The notes under the pieces are model-generated. The model saw only the letters and a list, made by a program, of their open reading frames with translations, was not told the origin of the DNA and searched no databases. This document shows, one piece after another, positions 8,011 through 16,620 of a DNA stretch of 64,000 nt. Position 1 is the first letter of the stretch, and every line of letters begins with the position of its first letter. The position numbers were made by a program, and so were the translations under genes. The stretch lies in assembly GCF_021026095.1 (NCBI RefSeq), contig NZ_JAJNCU010000008.1, positions 118,487 through 182,486 on the forward strand, read 5' to 3'. The stretch is from Salinicoccus halitifaciens. Lineage in GTDB: Bacteria; Bacillota; Bacilli; Staphylococcales; Salinicoccaceae.

Positions 8011-9081
8011 ATGAAATTGAACAGGGAAATTTGGAAAATAGCTTTCGCATATACCGGGGTCATCGTCGGCGCGGGGTTCTCGACCGGCCAGGAGATTCTG
8101 CAGTTCTTCACCAACCATGGCCTGTACAGTTACATAGCAATCCTTTTATCAGGTCTGATTGTGCTGTTCATCGGCCGGCAGGCGACGAAGTTCGGCTACC
8201 GGATCCAGGCGGAGTCGCATAAGACGCCGATATTCACGATGTTCGGCAAATTCATGGGCACAATCATAGATTATTTATTCGTCTTCTTCCTGTACGGCAT
8301 CGCGGTTATCATGTTCGCAGGTGCAGGATCGGCATTCAATGAAAGTTTCGGTGTGCCTTACTGGCTCGGGACGCTCATCATGGTCATACTCGTCGTCATC
8401 ACGCTGATGCTCGACTTTGATAAAATCGTGGCAGTACTTGGTTCGGTTACGCCGTTCCTGATCGCCATCGTCATCATCGTGGCGCTCGTCAACATCTTCA
8501 ACCCGCAGGTGCCGCTTGAGGACGTCAATTCGCTCGCACAGCCGGAACGTACACCGAGCGGCGTATGGTTCCTGGACGGGGCGATGTATGCCGGCTTCAC
8601 ACTCGCCACGGCATTCAGCTTCCTATCCATCATGGGTGCGAACTCATCAAGCCATACGGCCGCCGCACGCGGCGGACTGCTCGGCGGGGTGGTCATCACG
8701 GTGCTGATGCTCCTGATCAACGCGGCACTCATATCGAATATGGACGTGGTCAACGACCTGGCATTGCCGACGTTATCACTTGCTGCAAACATCCACCCGG
8801 CATTGCAGCTCATATTAGCTATCGTCATGTTGCTGGTGATCTACAATACGGCGGTCGGGGTCATGTATCCGTTCCTGAAACGCTACAGCATCCCGTACTC
8901 CAGAAAGTATTACATCATACTCATCATCGCAGCCGTCATCGGCTACTTCCTGAGCTTCGTCGGCTTCGTGGAACTGGTAGGCATCGTCTATCCGGCATTC
9001 GGTATCCTCGGCCTCCTGATCGGCCTCGGACTCACCATCCGCTGGTTCATGAACAAAAGTTCAGCGGAAGACCTATTATAA
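8011..9081 (+). CDS. YkvI-like integral membrane protein
   Basis: A 356-residue polytopic membrane protein with about ten helices, full length for the family. It starts with IAFAYTGVIVGAGFSTGQEI, the signature shared with the truncated paralogue at 1-810. The fold is related to the amino-acid/polyamine permease superfamily, but no substrate is established. The ATG at 8011 is only three bases behind GGAG; the in-frame TTG at 8017 has a nine-base spacing like the TTG start of its paralogue and may be the true start. It is a single-gene transcript with its own promoter and terminator. Confidence 0.82.
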   Translation: MKLNREIWKIAFAYTGVIVGAGFSTGQEILQFFTNHGLYSYIAILLSGLIVLFIGRQATKFGYRIQAESHKTPIFTMFGKFMGTIIDYLFVFFLYGIAVIMFAGAGSAFNESFGVPYWLGTLIMVILVVITLMLDFDKIVAVLGSVTPFLIAIVIIVALVNIFNPQVPLEDVNSLAQPERTPSGVWFLDGAMYAGFTLATAFSFLSIMGANSSSHTAAARGGLLGGVVITVLMLLINAALISNMDVVNDLALPTLSLAANIHPALQLILAIVMLLVIYNTAVGVMYPFLKRYSIPYSRKYYIILIIAAVIGYFLSFVGFVELVGIVYPAFGILGLLIGLGLTIRWFMNKSSAEDLL

Positions 9082-9091
9082 TAATGAAAAT

Positions 9092-9127
9092 AAACGGCCC
9101 GTCCCTCATGAAGGGGCAGGGCCGTTT
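9092..9127 (+). terminator. terminator of the YkvI-like gene
   Basis: Stem AACGGCCC / GGGCCGTT enclosing a second small pairing, followed by a short T-run. Confidence 0.75.
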
Positions 9128-9158
9128 TGCATGCCAACCGATCATCGATTAGCCCGGG

Positions 9159-9375
9159 ACGGTCCGTTGGAAGCCCAGCAGCTCATCGCGCGTGCCAAGA
9201 CGGTCTGTTGGAGGCCCAGCGGCTCCTCGTACGCGTCGGGACGGTCCGTTGGAAGCTCATCAGCTCATCGCGTGCGTCGGGACGGTCCATTGGACACCCA
9301 ACAGCCCATCGCACGCACCGGAACGGTCCATTGGAAGCCCAGCAGATTATCGCGCGTATCGGGACGATCGGTTGA
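9159..9375. repeat. 41-bp tandem repeat array, five units plus a partial sixth
   Basis: The word ACGGTCYRTTGG recurs at 9159, 9200, 9241, 9282 and 9323, with a diverged copy at 9364, exactly 41 bases apart. The rest of each unit (AAGCCCAGCAGCTCATCGCGCG and variants) is 70-90% alike by eye. Short open frames exist in all three phases because 41 is not a multiple of three, so the array is not protein-coding. It fills the gap between two convergent genes and is bracketed by their terminators. The terminator at 9092-9127 may itself contain a degenerate preceding unit. Confidence 0.9.
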
Positions 9376-9385
9376 ATATAATAAA

Positions 9386-9413
9386 ACCCCGCTTACAATC
9401 AAGTAAGCGGGGT
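9386..9413 (-). terminator. terminator of the LysM-CHAP gene
   Basis: Perfect stem ACCCCGCTTAC / GTAAGCGGGGT with a six-base loop, followed on the minus strand by TTTTATTAT. Confidence 0.9.
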
Positions 9414-9438
9414 CATCTATATTATGGGGGTAGGAAAC

Positions 9439-11394
9439 TTAGTGAATGAAGTTATGGCTTGCTGCCTGTGATGCGGACAGCGTTCTGAATGATTTGCCAC
9501 CCAAGCCGTTGCTCCAGTTCATTTCGGAGATCATGATTGATCCGTCCGGGTTCACCTGCTCGACGACACCAACGTGTCCGAAGCTGTATGCACCATTCTG
9601 CCATGCATTCGACTGGATGATAGCACCGACTGAAGGTGTGTTGTTAACAGCGAGGCCCTGGGAGCGTGCTGCACTCGCCCAGTTGTATGCATTACCCCAG
9701 CTGCCGCTGACAGGTTTGCCTAGCTGCTTACGGCGTTCAAACGCATACCATGTACATTCACCTTGCGGGTACCAGTTCGTACCGTATGAAGCAGTTGCAG
9801 GCGCCTGTACTTGAGGCGTCTGTGTTTCTTCTACAACCGGTTCTGGCTCTGATTCAACGACTTCTTCGACGACAGGTTCCGGAGTCGGTTCAGGCTGAAC
9901 TTCCGCTGCAGTTTCTTCAACTGCTGCTTCCTGGACAGGCGCTTCAACTTCCTCCTGCACCGGTTCTGCCGGACGGTTGTCCACCAGGTCAAGGGTCAGG
10001 CCAGGGTAGATCAGGACTGTATCCATTTCGTTGTATGCCATGATGTCGTTGTAGCTCATGCCGGCTCTCTTTGCGATGCTTGCCAGAGTGTCACCGCTTT
10101 GAACCGTGTATGAGTCGCCAGTAATGTTGGAAGGTTGAGGCTGAGCTTCCGGCTCTTCCTCAACGACTTCTTCTTCCTCTTCAACAACTTCTTCTTGCAC
10201 AGGCGCTTCTTCGACTGGAGGTTCTACTTCTTCAACCTCTTCAGCGATTTCCTCCTGAACAGGTTCTTCCTCAACTGTAGGCTCTTCCTCTACAACTTCC
10301 TCCTGAACAGGCTCTTCTTCAGCAACCTCTTCTTCGACAGGTGCTTCTTCAACTACAGGAGTCTCTTCTACGGCTTCTTCCTGAGCCGGCTCCTCTTCAA
10401 CTGCTGGTTCTTCTTCTACAATTTGTTCTTCCTGAGCCGGTGCTTCCTCGACTGCAGGCTCAGCTGTTGCTTCGACTTCTTCCTCTTGGACAGTCTCTTC
10501 TTCGACTGCAGGTTCTACTTCTGCAACCTCTTCAGCAACTTCCTCTTGAACAGGCGCTTCCTCAGCTACAGGTGCTTCTTCTGCAACCTCTTCAACAACT
10601 TCTACTTCAGCTGCCGGCTCTGCCACTTCAACAGTTGCCTCTTCGGCCGGTGCTTCCTCAACTGCAGGTTCTTCTGCTTCAACTTCTTCGACAGTCACTT
10701 CCTGGACCGGTGCTTCTTCAGCAACAGGCTCTTCCTCAGTCTCAACCGGCGCTTCAACCTCAACCGCCTGCGCTTCGCCGCTGACATTCAGGACGTCGCC
10801 CGGATAGATGACATAGCTTGTCAGTCCATTGATCGACATCAAAGTGCGGTAAGTCATGCCGAATTCGCTTGCAATGCCGTAAAGTGTATCCCCAGGTTTC
10901 ACAGTATATGTATCTGCATTAGTCTGGATGTCTTCAACTTCTACTTCAACAACTTCAGTCTCTTCAACTGCCGCGTTTTCTACCTCAACCTCGACCACTT
11001 CAACCTCTTCCTCGACTTCACCTTTCAAAGAGAGCGTCTGGTTGACCAGGATCAGGTCTGAAGACAAGTTGTTCCATTCCTTCAGATCCGCAACGGAAAC
11101 ATTATGCCTGTTGCCGATGCCCCAAAGTGTGTCACCCGCCTTGACCGTATAAGTGGCTGGAGTGGAAGGCGCTGACAAGTTCAGTTGGCTGCCCGTACGG
11201 ATGAGGTCCGATGACAGATTATTGTAGCTCTTCAGCTGATCGACCGTTAGGCCGCTCGACTGAGCAATACTCCAAAGTGTATCACCGTTGAGGATCGAGT
11301 AAGTCCCGGTGCCATTATTCGCGATTGCATCCTGAGAGAGACCGTAAGTGGAAATTGCTGCTGTCGCTGTTAATGCTGTGATGACCTTTTTCAT
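9439..11394 (-). CDS. secreted LysM-CHAP peptidoglycan hydrolase with long acidic linkers
   Basis: A 651-residue exported wall hydrolase. A signal peptide (residues 1-25) precedes LysM domains at about 31-73, 81-123, 162-204 and 428-471. A C-terminal CHAP domain (about 540-651) carries the catalytic Cys547 (GECTWY), His607 (GHVGVV) and Glu624. Between LysM3 and LysM4 lies a roughly 220-residue stretch of EE/VEE/APVQEE repeats, with a second shorter one before CHAP; both are strongly acidic. CHAP domains cut amide or peptide bonds in peptidoglycan and LysM modules bind glycan, as in staphylococcal Sle1/SsaA-type enzymes. RBS AGGAGGT is at 11405-11411. A WalR-type box lies 110 bases upstream of the start. 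Confidence 0.92.
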   Translation of the reverse strand: MKKVITALTATAAISTYGLSQDAIANNGTGTYSILNGDTLWSIAQSSGLTVDQLKSYNNLSSDLIRTGSQLNLSAPSTPATYTVKAGDTLWGIGNRHNVSVADLKEWNNLSSDLILVNQTLSLKGEVEEEVEVVEVEVENAAVEETEVVEVEVEDIQTNADTYTVKPGDTLYGIASEFGMTYRTLMSINGLTSYVIYPGDVLNVSGEAQAVEVEAPVETEEEPVAEEAPVQEVTVEEVEAEEPAVEEAPAEEATVEVAEPAAEVEVVEEVAEEAPVAEEAPVQEEVAEEVAEVEPAVEEETVQEEEVEATAEPAVEEAPAQEEQIVEEEPAVEEEPAQEEAVEETPVVEEAPVEEEVAEEEPVQEEVVEEEPTVEEEPVQEEIAEEVEEVEPPVEEAPVQEEVVEEEEEVVEEEPEAQPQPSNITGDSYTVQSGDTLASIAKRAGMSYNDIMAYNEMDTVLIYPGLTLDLVDNRPAEPVQEEVEAPVQEAAVEETAAEVQPEPTPEPVVEEVVESEPEPVVEETQTPQVQAPATASYGTNWYPQGECTWYAFERRKQLGKPVSGSWGNAYNWASAARSQGLAVNNTPSVGAIIQSNAWQNGAYSFGHVGVVEQVNPDGSIMISEMNWSNGLGGKSFRTLSASQAASHNFIH

Positions 11395-11503
11395 AAAAGG
11401 GAGTACCTCCTGAAGTTATGTTATTATTTAGAATTATCGAAAGAATTCGCAATTGATTATCAACAAGACCTATATTAGCAGACATAACTTGAAAAAAGTC
11501 ACT

Positions 11504-11520
11504 TGTAACACAATTGTAAT
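11504..11520 (+). promoter_or_regulatory. candidate WalR (YycF) binding site
   Basis: TGTAAC-ACAAT-TGTAAT matches the WalR consensus TGTWAH-N5-TGTWAH exactly, in the upstream region of the LysM-CHAP gene. A further TGTAAC (11520-11525) and TGTAAA (11535-11540) lie alongside. WalKR controls wall hydrolases in Firmicutes, which fits the target gene. The remaining 11395-11734 gap holds only AT-rich leader and the promoter area of 11735. Confidence 0.7.
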
Positions 11521-11734
11521 GTAACTAAAACAATTGTAAAAAAACTTAACGATTCTATACTAAAAAAGAATATTTACTCTGCATATAAAAGACAGGGCCG
11601 CTAACCGGGACGATTTACAAACCCTTAATAATTATTAAAATAAAAACCCGATCCACATGATAAGTCCCCTCAAGTTTCGCAAGACCTCTTAAAGTGTATT
11701 ATGAATAGTATAAGAAGAATAAGGAGGAATAATC

Positions 11735-11950
11735 ATGACACAGAAAATGGTGACGTTGCACATGGTCGGCGGTGAGTCGACGGAAATTGCACATCCTGAA
11801 GCGGTGGAAGGTTTGATCGGGGTGTTTTCAAGGTCGATCGACAACTCGCAGTTCATCAACGTGGATCTCGGGGGCGGGCAGAGGCTCCTGGTCAACCCGA
11901 ACCTTGTCACGAGCGTATCCATCCAGGAAATCGAAAACAGACAATCATAA
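11735..11950 (+). CDS. small protein of unknown function (71 aa)
   Basis: Preceded by AAGGAGGAA at suitable spacing, and followed 17 bases later by the DUF3219 gene, so it probably heads a three-gene transcript (this gene, DUF3219, flavin enzyme). The sequence has no signal peptide, membrane helix or known motif; it contains a VGGESTEIAHPEAVEGL segment and a basic-poor C-terminus, suggesting a small soluble cytosolic protein. No function is proposed. Confidence 0.7.
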   Translation: MTQKMVTLHMVGGESTEIAHPEAVEGLIGVFSRSIDNSQFINVDLGGGQRLLVNPNLVTSVSIQEIENRQS

Positions 11951-11967
11951 GTGAGAGTGAAGAGGAA

Positions 11968-12297
11968 ATGGCAGAGAAGATAAGACTGAACGGCAAAGAG
12001 ATTGAACTGACGGATTATAAGGATAAACCGATTTTCGCAGAAGGCATGCGGTCGGGAGCAAGGGATGTCGAGGAGATTACGGTGTCGTTCAATGTGACGA
12101 AGGATGTCTACAGTGAAACGGCGGGTCTGTTATATGAAGGGACGCTTGATGTGGAAGTGCCGGAGAAGAACCTCGCATTCCGCGGCGAGATCATCAACTT
12201 CTACAGCGGCATCGTGAATTTGTATGAAGCGGAAGACAATGAAACGGCGGATGAGTATACGGTGACATTCAAAAACGTCGGGAACATCGGTGCATGA
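11968..12297 (+). CDS. DUF3219 (YkvR-like) protein
   Basis: A 109-residue soluble protein. The central portion (FNVTKDVYSETAGLLYEGTLDVEVPEKNLAFRGE) strongly resembles B. subtilis YkvR and its DUF3219 relatives, which are about 95-110 residues and have no known function. It lies between the small unknown gene and the luciferase-like enzyme, with one base between its stop and the next ATG, so the three are likely co-translated. Confidence 0.8.
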   Translation: MAEKIRLNGKEIELTDYKDKPIFAEGMRSGARDVEEITVSFNVTKDVYSETAGLLYEGTLDVEVPEKNLAFRGEIINFYSGIVNLYEAEDNETADEYTVTFKNVGNIGA

Positions 12298-12298
12298 T

Positions 12299-13303
12299 AT
12301 GAAACTTGGCATATTGGATCAGGCACCGATTTCTAAAGGGAGTACGGCGAGTGATGCCCTCCACAATGCGATACGGCTCGCCATGGAAGGTGAGCGGCTC
12401 GGCTATTCGAGGTTCTGGCTCGCCGAACACCATGCGATGACGGGCTTCGCCTCAAGCACGCCTGAAGTGACGCTTGCAGCCATCGGCAGCAGGACGGATG
12501 AAATCCGGATTGGCTCGGGTGCAACGCTCATCCCGTACTACAGTCCGTATAAGGTGGCGGAGAATTACCATACGCTCGGGACACTCTTCCCCGGCCGGGT
12601 GGACCTGGGGCTCGGACGCGCACCGGGCGGTCCCGCTGAGGCGACGGAAGCACTCAATAAGGAGTACTTGAAGAATGTGTATGCGAACGAGGAACGCGTG
12701 ACAGAACTCATGGGCTACATCCATCATGACAACCACAACAATAAGCTGAAGATGAGCCCGCTTGCAGATCCTGTCCCTGAAGTATGGATGCTCGGCACGA
12801 GCGTGAAGAGCGCAGAACTCGCAGGGAAGCTCGGCATGAACTACTGCTTCGGCTACTTCATGTCGAATGCCGGCGATATGCAGGAAGTGCTCGATACGTA
12901 CAGGGATAATTTCAAACCAAGAAGTGAAGGACAGAAACCGCAGGTGATGGTCACCGTGACTGCCTTTGTTGCAGAAAGTGATGAGCAGGCTAAGGATATT
13001 GCGATGAGCACGCTCATCTGGGGTGTTGAGAAGGAACGGTCATTCGGTGAAAGCGGCGAAAATGATGGCCTGCCGAGCGTAGCAGATGCCATGAACTTCG
13101 AACTGACTGCTGAAGAACAGGAAAACGTGGAGAAGCGGCTCGATAACATGCTCACCGGTACGGGAGATAAAGTTGCGTCAAGGTTGAAGGGCCTTGCCAA
13201 TGAAGCGGCAGCCGATGAAATCATGATCTCCACCAATACGTATTCCATTGAAGACAAAATCAAATCATTCGATTTGTTGAAGAAAGCAATGGACGAAGAA
13301 TAA
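12299..13303 (+). CDS. luciferase-like (LLM) flavin-dependent oxidoreductase
   Basis: A 334-residue TIM-barrel protein of the bacterial-luciferase superfamily: MKLGILDQ start, RFWLAEHHAM near residue 45, IGSGATLIPYYSPYKVAE near 77 and GRVDLGLGRAPGG near 105 mark the subgroup of single-subunit LuxA-like monooxygenases common in Firmicutes. It would use FMNH2 to oxidise a small substrate; the substrate is unknown. ATG 12299 is preferred over the in-frame GTG at 12290 because it starts exactly at the conserved MKLGILD and lies one base after the upstream stop. Confidence 0.88.
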   Translation: MKLGILDQAPISKGSTASDALHNAIRLAMEGERLGYSRFWLAEHHAMTGFASSTPEVTLAAIGSRTDEIRIGSGATLIPYYSPYKVAENYHTLGTLFPGRVDLGLGRAPGGPAEATEALNKEYLKNVYANEERVTELMGYIHHDNHNNKLKMSPLADPVPEVWMLGTSVKSAELAGKLGMNYCFGYFMSNAGDMQEVLDTYRDNFKPRSEGQKPQVMVTVTAFVAESDEQAKDIAMSTLIWGVEKERSFGESGENDGLPSVADAMNFELTAEEQENVEKRLDNMLTGTGDKVASRLKGLANEAAADEIMISTNTYSIEDKIKSFDLLKKAMDEE

Positions 13304-13343
13304 GACAGGATATATATATTTATATTGAGAGTATTAATTGAAG

Positions 13344-13437
13344 AACCCGAGCGTTTGACTCCTAGGGGAAAAGCATCAGCGTGAGACTACAGGCTCACGC
13401 GATGCCCCAGGAAAGCAAACGCTCGGGTTTCTTTTTT
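13344..13437. ncRNA. long structured hairpin, candidate conserved RNA and terminator
   Basis: A 14-bp perfect outer stem (AACCCGAGCGTTTG 13344-13357 with CAAACGCTCGGGTT 13416-13429) encloses internal pairings CCT-GGGG/CCCC-AGG, GCATC/GATGC and GCGTGAG/CTCACGC, capped by ACTACAG. The two unpaired strands GACTCCTA and GGAAAG resemble intergenic hairpin repeats found widely in Bacilli (Bacillaceae-1-like by recollection). A T-run follows on the plus strand, so it also ends transcription of the flavin enzyme gene. It lies between two convergent genes. Confidence 0.65.
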
Positions 13438-13460
13438 TATCTGTCACTTATTCTAAAAAC

Positions 13461-14645
13461 TTATTTCGCATCACTATTGTAATCAAACACGGTGGCGATG
13501 AAGATCTTGCCGATATTGATCATGGCGCGCTCATCAACATCGAAATTCGGATGGTGGTGCGGATAGACATCGTCCTTGTCTTCCATCGTACCACCGACGA
13601 TGAAGAAACAGCCTGGACGTTCCTCCAGGTAATATCCAAAGTCCTCCATGCTGGTCTGCGGCTTGATGTCGATGACATTCTCCTCACCCATGACCTGGCG
13701 TTGCACTTCTAAGATGCGGACAGTTTCGTCATCATCATTTACGACGACAGGGTAGCCCCGTGTATAATTCACTTCCGCGCTCATACCGTAAGCGTCAGCG
13801 ATGCCTTTCGTGAGTTGCTTGATCCGTTCCTCCGCCTTGTCACGCGTTTCATCATCAAGCGTACGGACGGTGCCCTTCATTTCGACCTTGTCCGGGATGA
13901 CGTTGAAGTTAGGCTGCCCTGTGTTGAACGTCGTGACGGATACGACACCGGAGTTGAGCGGATCGGTATCTCGGCTCACAATCGTCTGCAGGCTCTGGAA
14001 CAAAGTGGTCGCAACAGTCAACGGATCTTTGTTGTGCTGCGGCATGCCGGCATGTCCGCCCTTGCCCTGCACGGTGATTTCAAAAGTGTCCCCGCTTGCC
14101 ATGAATGCACCCGGCAGTGCACCGACTTTGCCGAACGGCATAGTGGAGATGACGTGTGCGCCGAATACGGCATCAACGCCGTCAAGACAGCCGTCCTCGA
14201 TCATGAATTTTGCACCGCCCGGAATCACTTCCTCCGCAAACTGATGCAGGAACACGACCTTGCCCGGCACCTCCTCCTTGTTCTGAAACAGCACTTTTGC
14301 GACGTGGAGCAGTGTCGAGGTATGCACATCGTGTCCGCACGCGTGCATTACGCCGTCGACTTTAGACTTATACTCGACGTCTTTTGCGTCCTGAATCGGC
14401 AGGGCATCGAAGTCCGCACGGAGTGCAACCGTCTTGCCGGGCTTGCCGCCTTCGAGTGTCGCGACGACACCGCGTCCGCCGACTTTCGTCCGGACATCCT
14501 CAAGACCGAGATCCTTATAAAACTGTGCAATCTTCTCCGGTGTCTTCTCCTCGTGGTGGGAGAGCTCCGGATACATATGCATATCCCGGCGGAAATCCAC
14601 CATATTATCGAATTCATCTTCCAACGCTTTGAATAACGCTTCCAT
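13461..14645 (-). CDS. M20-family N-acyl amino acid amidohydrolase
   Basis: A 394-residue protein of the amidohydrolase (HipO/AmhX-like) M20D group that removes acyl groups from amino acids. Visible motifs are RRDMHMYPELSHHEE (residues 20-35), LRADFDALPI, HACGHDVHT with the metal-binding Cys and His, and AEEVIPGGAKFMIEDG. ATG at 14645 is chosen because AGGAGG sits nine bases upstream; an ATG three codons earlier directly abuts that ribosome site. It is the third M20 enzyme in 14 kb. Convergent with the flavin enzyme gene, divergent from the dicarboxylate transporter. Confidence 0.9.
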   Translation of the reverse strand: MEALFKALEDEFDNMVDFRRDMHMYPELSHHEEKTPEKIAQFYKDLGLEDVRTKVGGRGVVATLEGGKPGKTVALRADFDALPIQDAKDVEYKSKVDGVMHACGHDVHTSTLLHVAKVLFQNKEEVPGKVVFLHQFAEEVIPGGAKFMIEDGCLDGVDAVFGAHVISTMPFGKVGALPGAFMASGDTFEITVQGKGGHAGMPQHNKDPLTVATTLFQSLQTIVSRDTDPLNSGVVSVTTFNTGQPNFNVIPDKVEMKGTVRTLDDETRDKAEERIKQLTKGIADAYGMSAEVNYTRGYPVVVNDDDETVRILEVQRQVMGEENVIDIKPQTSMEDFGYYLEERPGCFFIVGGTMEDKDDVYPHHHPNFDVDERAMINIGKIFIATVFDYNSDAK

Positions 14646-14907
14646 AAAATTCATCCTCCTGATTTTTGACTATTTCAAATTCAGCCTCACTGTCATTTTA
14701 TCAGATATTACCGGTGGATATATACTAAAGAAATCGTACACCGCACTGACGTAAAAATCTGACCAGCTCCCAAGTATCATAAGTCCTCTACCCAGAACTT
14801 CAAAGGTGTAAAAGAGACATACTAAAGAGTAAAAATGACTATAGCTTAAATATTCTGTATATGTTAAATTCATCTCATTGTACTTTAATTGAATGGAGGA
14901 AACGGTT

Positions 14908-16563
14908 TTGAGAAAGCGCAATCATGATTCAAATTTCAGAAAATTCAGCGAAGAAGATTCATCTTTTGTTAAGAAAAGTTACGACAATATATGGCGGGAA
15001 TCCCGGCGTACGAAGTCACTTTTGAAGTTCTTCAGTTCGGAGGATATGAAGAAGGCTGTGGAGAACAAAGAGGAAGAGTATTCCGGCTATCCTTCATATA
15101 ATAGACTCCAGATGACCGGATTGATTCTCGGTCCGCTGTTGTTCATATTGACATTGTTGTTCCTCGATACGGAAGGGCTTGATCAAAACGGCGTCTTTGT
15201 CGTTGCATCCGCGTTATGGATTGCGACATGGTGGATGACCGAAGCCATACCAATCCCGGCAACTTCACTCCTGCCGTTGTTCCTGTTCCCGATGGGCGGC
15301 GTAATGGACAGCGGGACGGTGTCCAGTTCATACGGCGCGGATATCATATTCTTATTCCTCGGCGGTTTCCTGCTCGCAGTTGCGATGGAGAAATGGAACT
15401 TACATACTAGGGTCGCACTTACAATCATCCGTGCAATCGGTACGACGTCGGCCACAATCATGCTCGGCTTCATGATTGCAACAGCATTATTATCAATGTT
15501 CGTATCGAATACTGCAGCGGTGATGATTATGATTCCGATCGGGCTTGCGATTATCAAGGAGGCGCACGCGCTCACAACCGAGGAGCATGGCGGTGATGTG
15601 ACGAAGTTCGAAAAGCAGCTCGTTCTTGGAATCGGTTACGCGGGCACAATCGGCGGCCTTGGAACACTGATCGGTACGCCGCCGCTCATCATCCTGGCGG
15701 GTCAGATGAACGAACTGTTCGGCTATGATATGAGCTTTGCACAGTATATGCTGATCGGTGTACCGACGGTCATCATCCTGCTTGCGATTGCATGGGTCTA
15801 TATGACGTACTTTGCATTCAAGCATGATCTGAAGGAGCTGCCGGGAGGCAAGAAGATCATCAACCAGGAATATGAAGCACTCGGTAAGACGACGAAAGAG
15901 GAGAAATGGGTACTTGTCATCTTCCTTTTTGCGGCATCCATGTGGATACTCCGTGGATTCGTCTTTGAGAATTTCGCATTTTTGGAGCTGCTGACGGACG
16001 GATCGATTGCGATGATTGCAGCCGTGCTTCTGTTCCTCATCCCGACGAGAAGGCAGAACGGTCGCATACTCGACTGGTCGGTTTCAAAAGACCTGCCTTG
16101 GGGTGTGCTGTTACTCTTCGGCGGAGGTTTGGCACTTGCGGCGGCAATTGTTGAAACGGGTGTGGACGCATGGCTCGGTGAGCTGCTCGCGAATATCGAG
16201 GGTATGCCTATCGTCATCATGATCGGAATCGTTGCACTGATGATCCTGTTCCTCACGGAGTTCACTTCGAACACTGCAACAGCAACGATGATTTTACCGG
16301 TATTGGCAGGCCTTTCGATGGCGGTGGATGTCCATCCGTTAGCGTTGATGCTCCCTGCGGCGATGGCTGCGAACTGTGCATTCATGCTGCCGGTGGGTAC
16401 ACCCCCGAACGCCATCGTCTTCGGTACGGGTAAGATATCTATTCAGGAAATGGCGAAGACCGGTTTTGCATTGAACATCATTGCATTGATTATCATTGTC
16501 GGCTTCATCTATCTGGCACTGCCGGTGGTTTATGGTATTGATTTGAATAGCTTCCCATTCTAG
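14908..16563 (+). CDS. sdcS: SdcS-like sodium:dicarboxylate symporter (DASS/SLC13 family)
   Basis: A 551-residue membrane transporter very similar to S. aureus SdcS, which imports succinate, fumarate and malate with Na+. Recognised stretches include GNDIIFLFLGGF-like GADIIFLFLGGFLLAVAMEK, SMFVSNTAAVMIMIPIGLAI, GTIGGLGTLIGTPPL and the mirrored TSNTATATMILP / MLPVGTPPNAIVFG motifs that form the two substrate clamshells. The N-terminus is about 30 residues longer and charged. TTG 14908 is preferred: GGAGG at 14895-14899 is eight bases upstream, whereas the in-frame ATG 14893 overlaps that ribosome site. Confidence 0.9.
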   Translation: MRKRNHDSNFRKFSEEDSSFVKKSYDNIWRESRRTKSLLKFFSSEDMKKAVENKEEEYSGYPSYNRLQMTGLILGPLLFILTLLFLDTEGLDQNGVFVVASALWIATWWMTEAIPIPATSLLPLFLFPMGGVMDSGTVSSSYGADIIFLFLGGFLLAVAMEKWNLHTRVALTIIRAIGTTSATIMLGFMIATALLSMFVSNTAAVMIMIPIGLAIIKEAHALTTEEHGGDVTKFEKQLVLGIGYAGTIGGLGTLIGTPPLIILAGQMNELFGYDMSFAQYMLIGVPTVIILLAIAWVYMTYFAFKHDLKELPGGKKIINQEYEALGKTTKEEKWVLVIFLFAASMWILRGFVFENFAFLELLTDGSIAMIAAVLLFLIPTRRQNGRILDWSVSKDLPWGVLLLFGGGLALAAAIVETGVDAWLGELLANIEGMPIVIMIGIVALMILFLTEFTSNTATATMILPVLAGLSMAVDVHPLALMLPAAMAANCAFMLPVGTPPNAIVFGTGKISIQEMAKTGFALNIIALIIIVGFIYLALPVVYGIDLNSFPF

Positions 16564-16584
16564 TATTTAAATAAATGGTTAATA

Positions 16585-16620
16585 ATGGCACAGTCGAAAA
16601 GGACTGTGCCATTTTCTTTT
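16585..16620 (+). terminator. terminator of sdcS
   Basis: Stem ATGGCACAGTC / GACTGTGCCAT with a six-base loop followed by TTTCTTTT. Confidence 0.9.

Noticed and set aside
8565..9152. 195-codon frame inside the YkvI-like gene
   Set aside because: Arg/His-rich translation of a shifted phase of a clear membrane-protein gene, no ribosome site.
9159..9375. CRISPR array
   Set aside because: The repeat fills the complete 41-base unit with no distinct spacers and no cas genes are nearby.
9127..9449. Three overlapping short open frames in the 41-bp repeat array
   Set aside because: They arise because the repeat has no stop codons in several phases; the period is not a multiple of three and no start has a ribosome site.
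10135..11061. Long open frame on the plus strand opposite the LysM-CHAP gene (Phe/Leu-rich)
   Set aside because: It is the complement of Glu/Val-rich repeats of the real gene; composition is explained by the opposite strand and there is no ribosome site.
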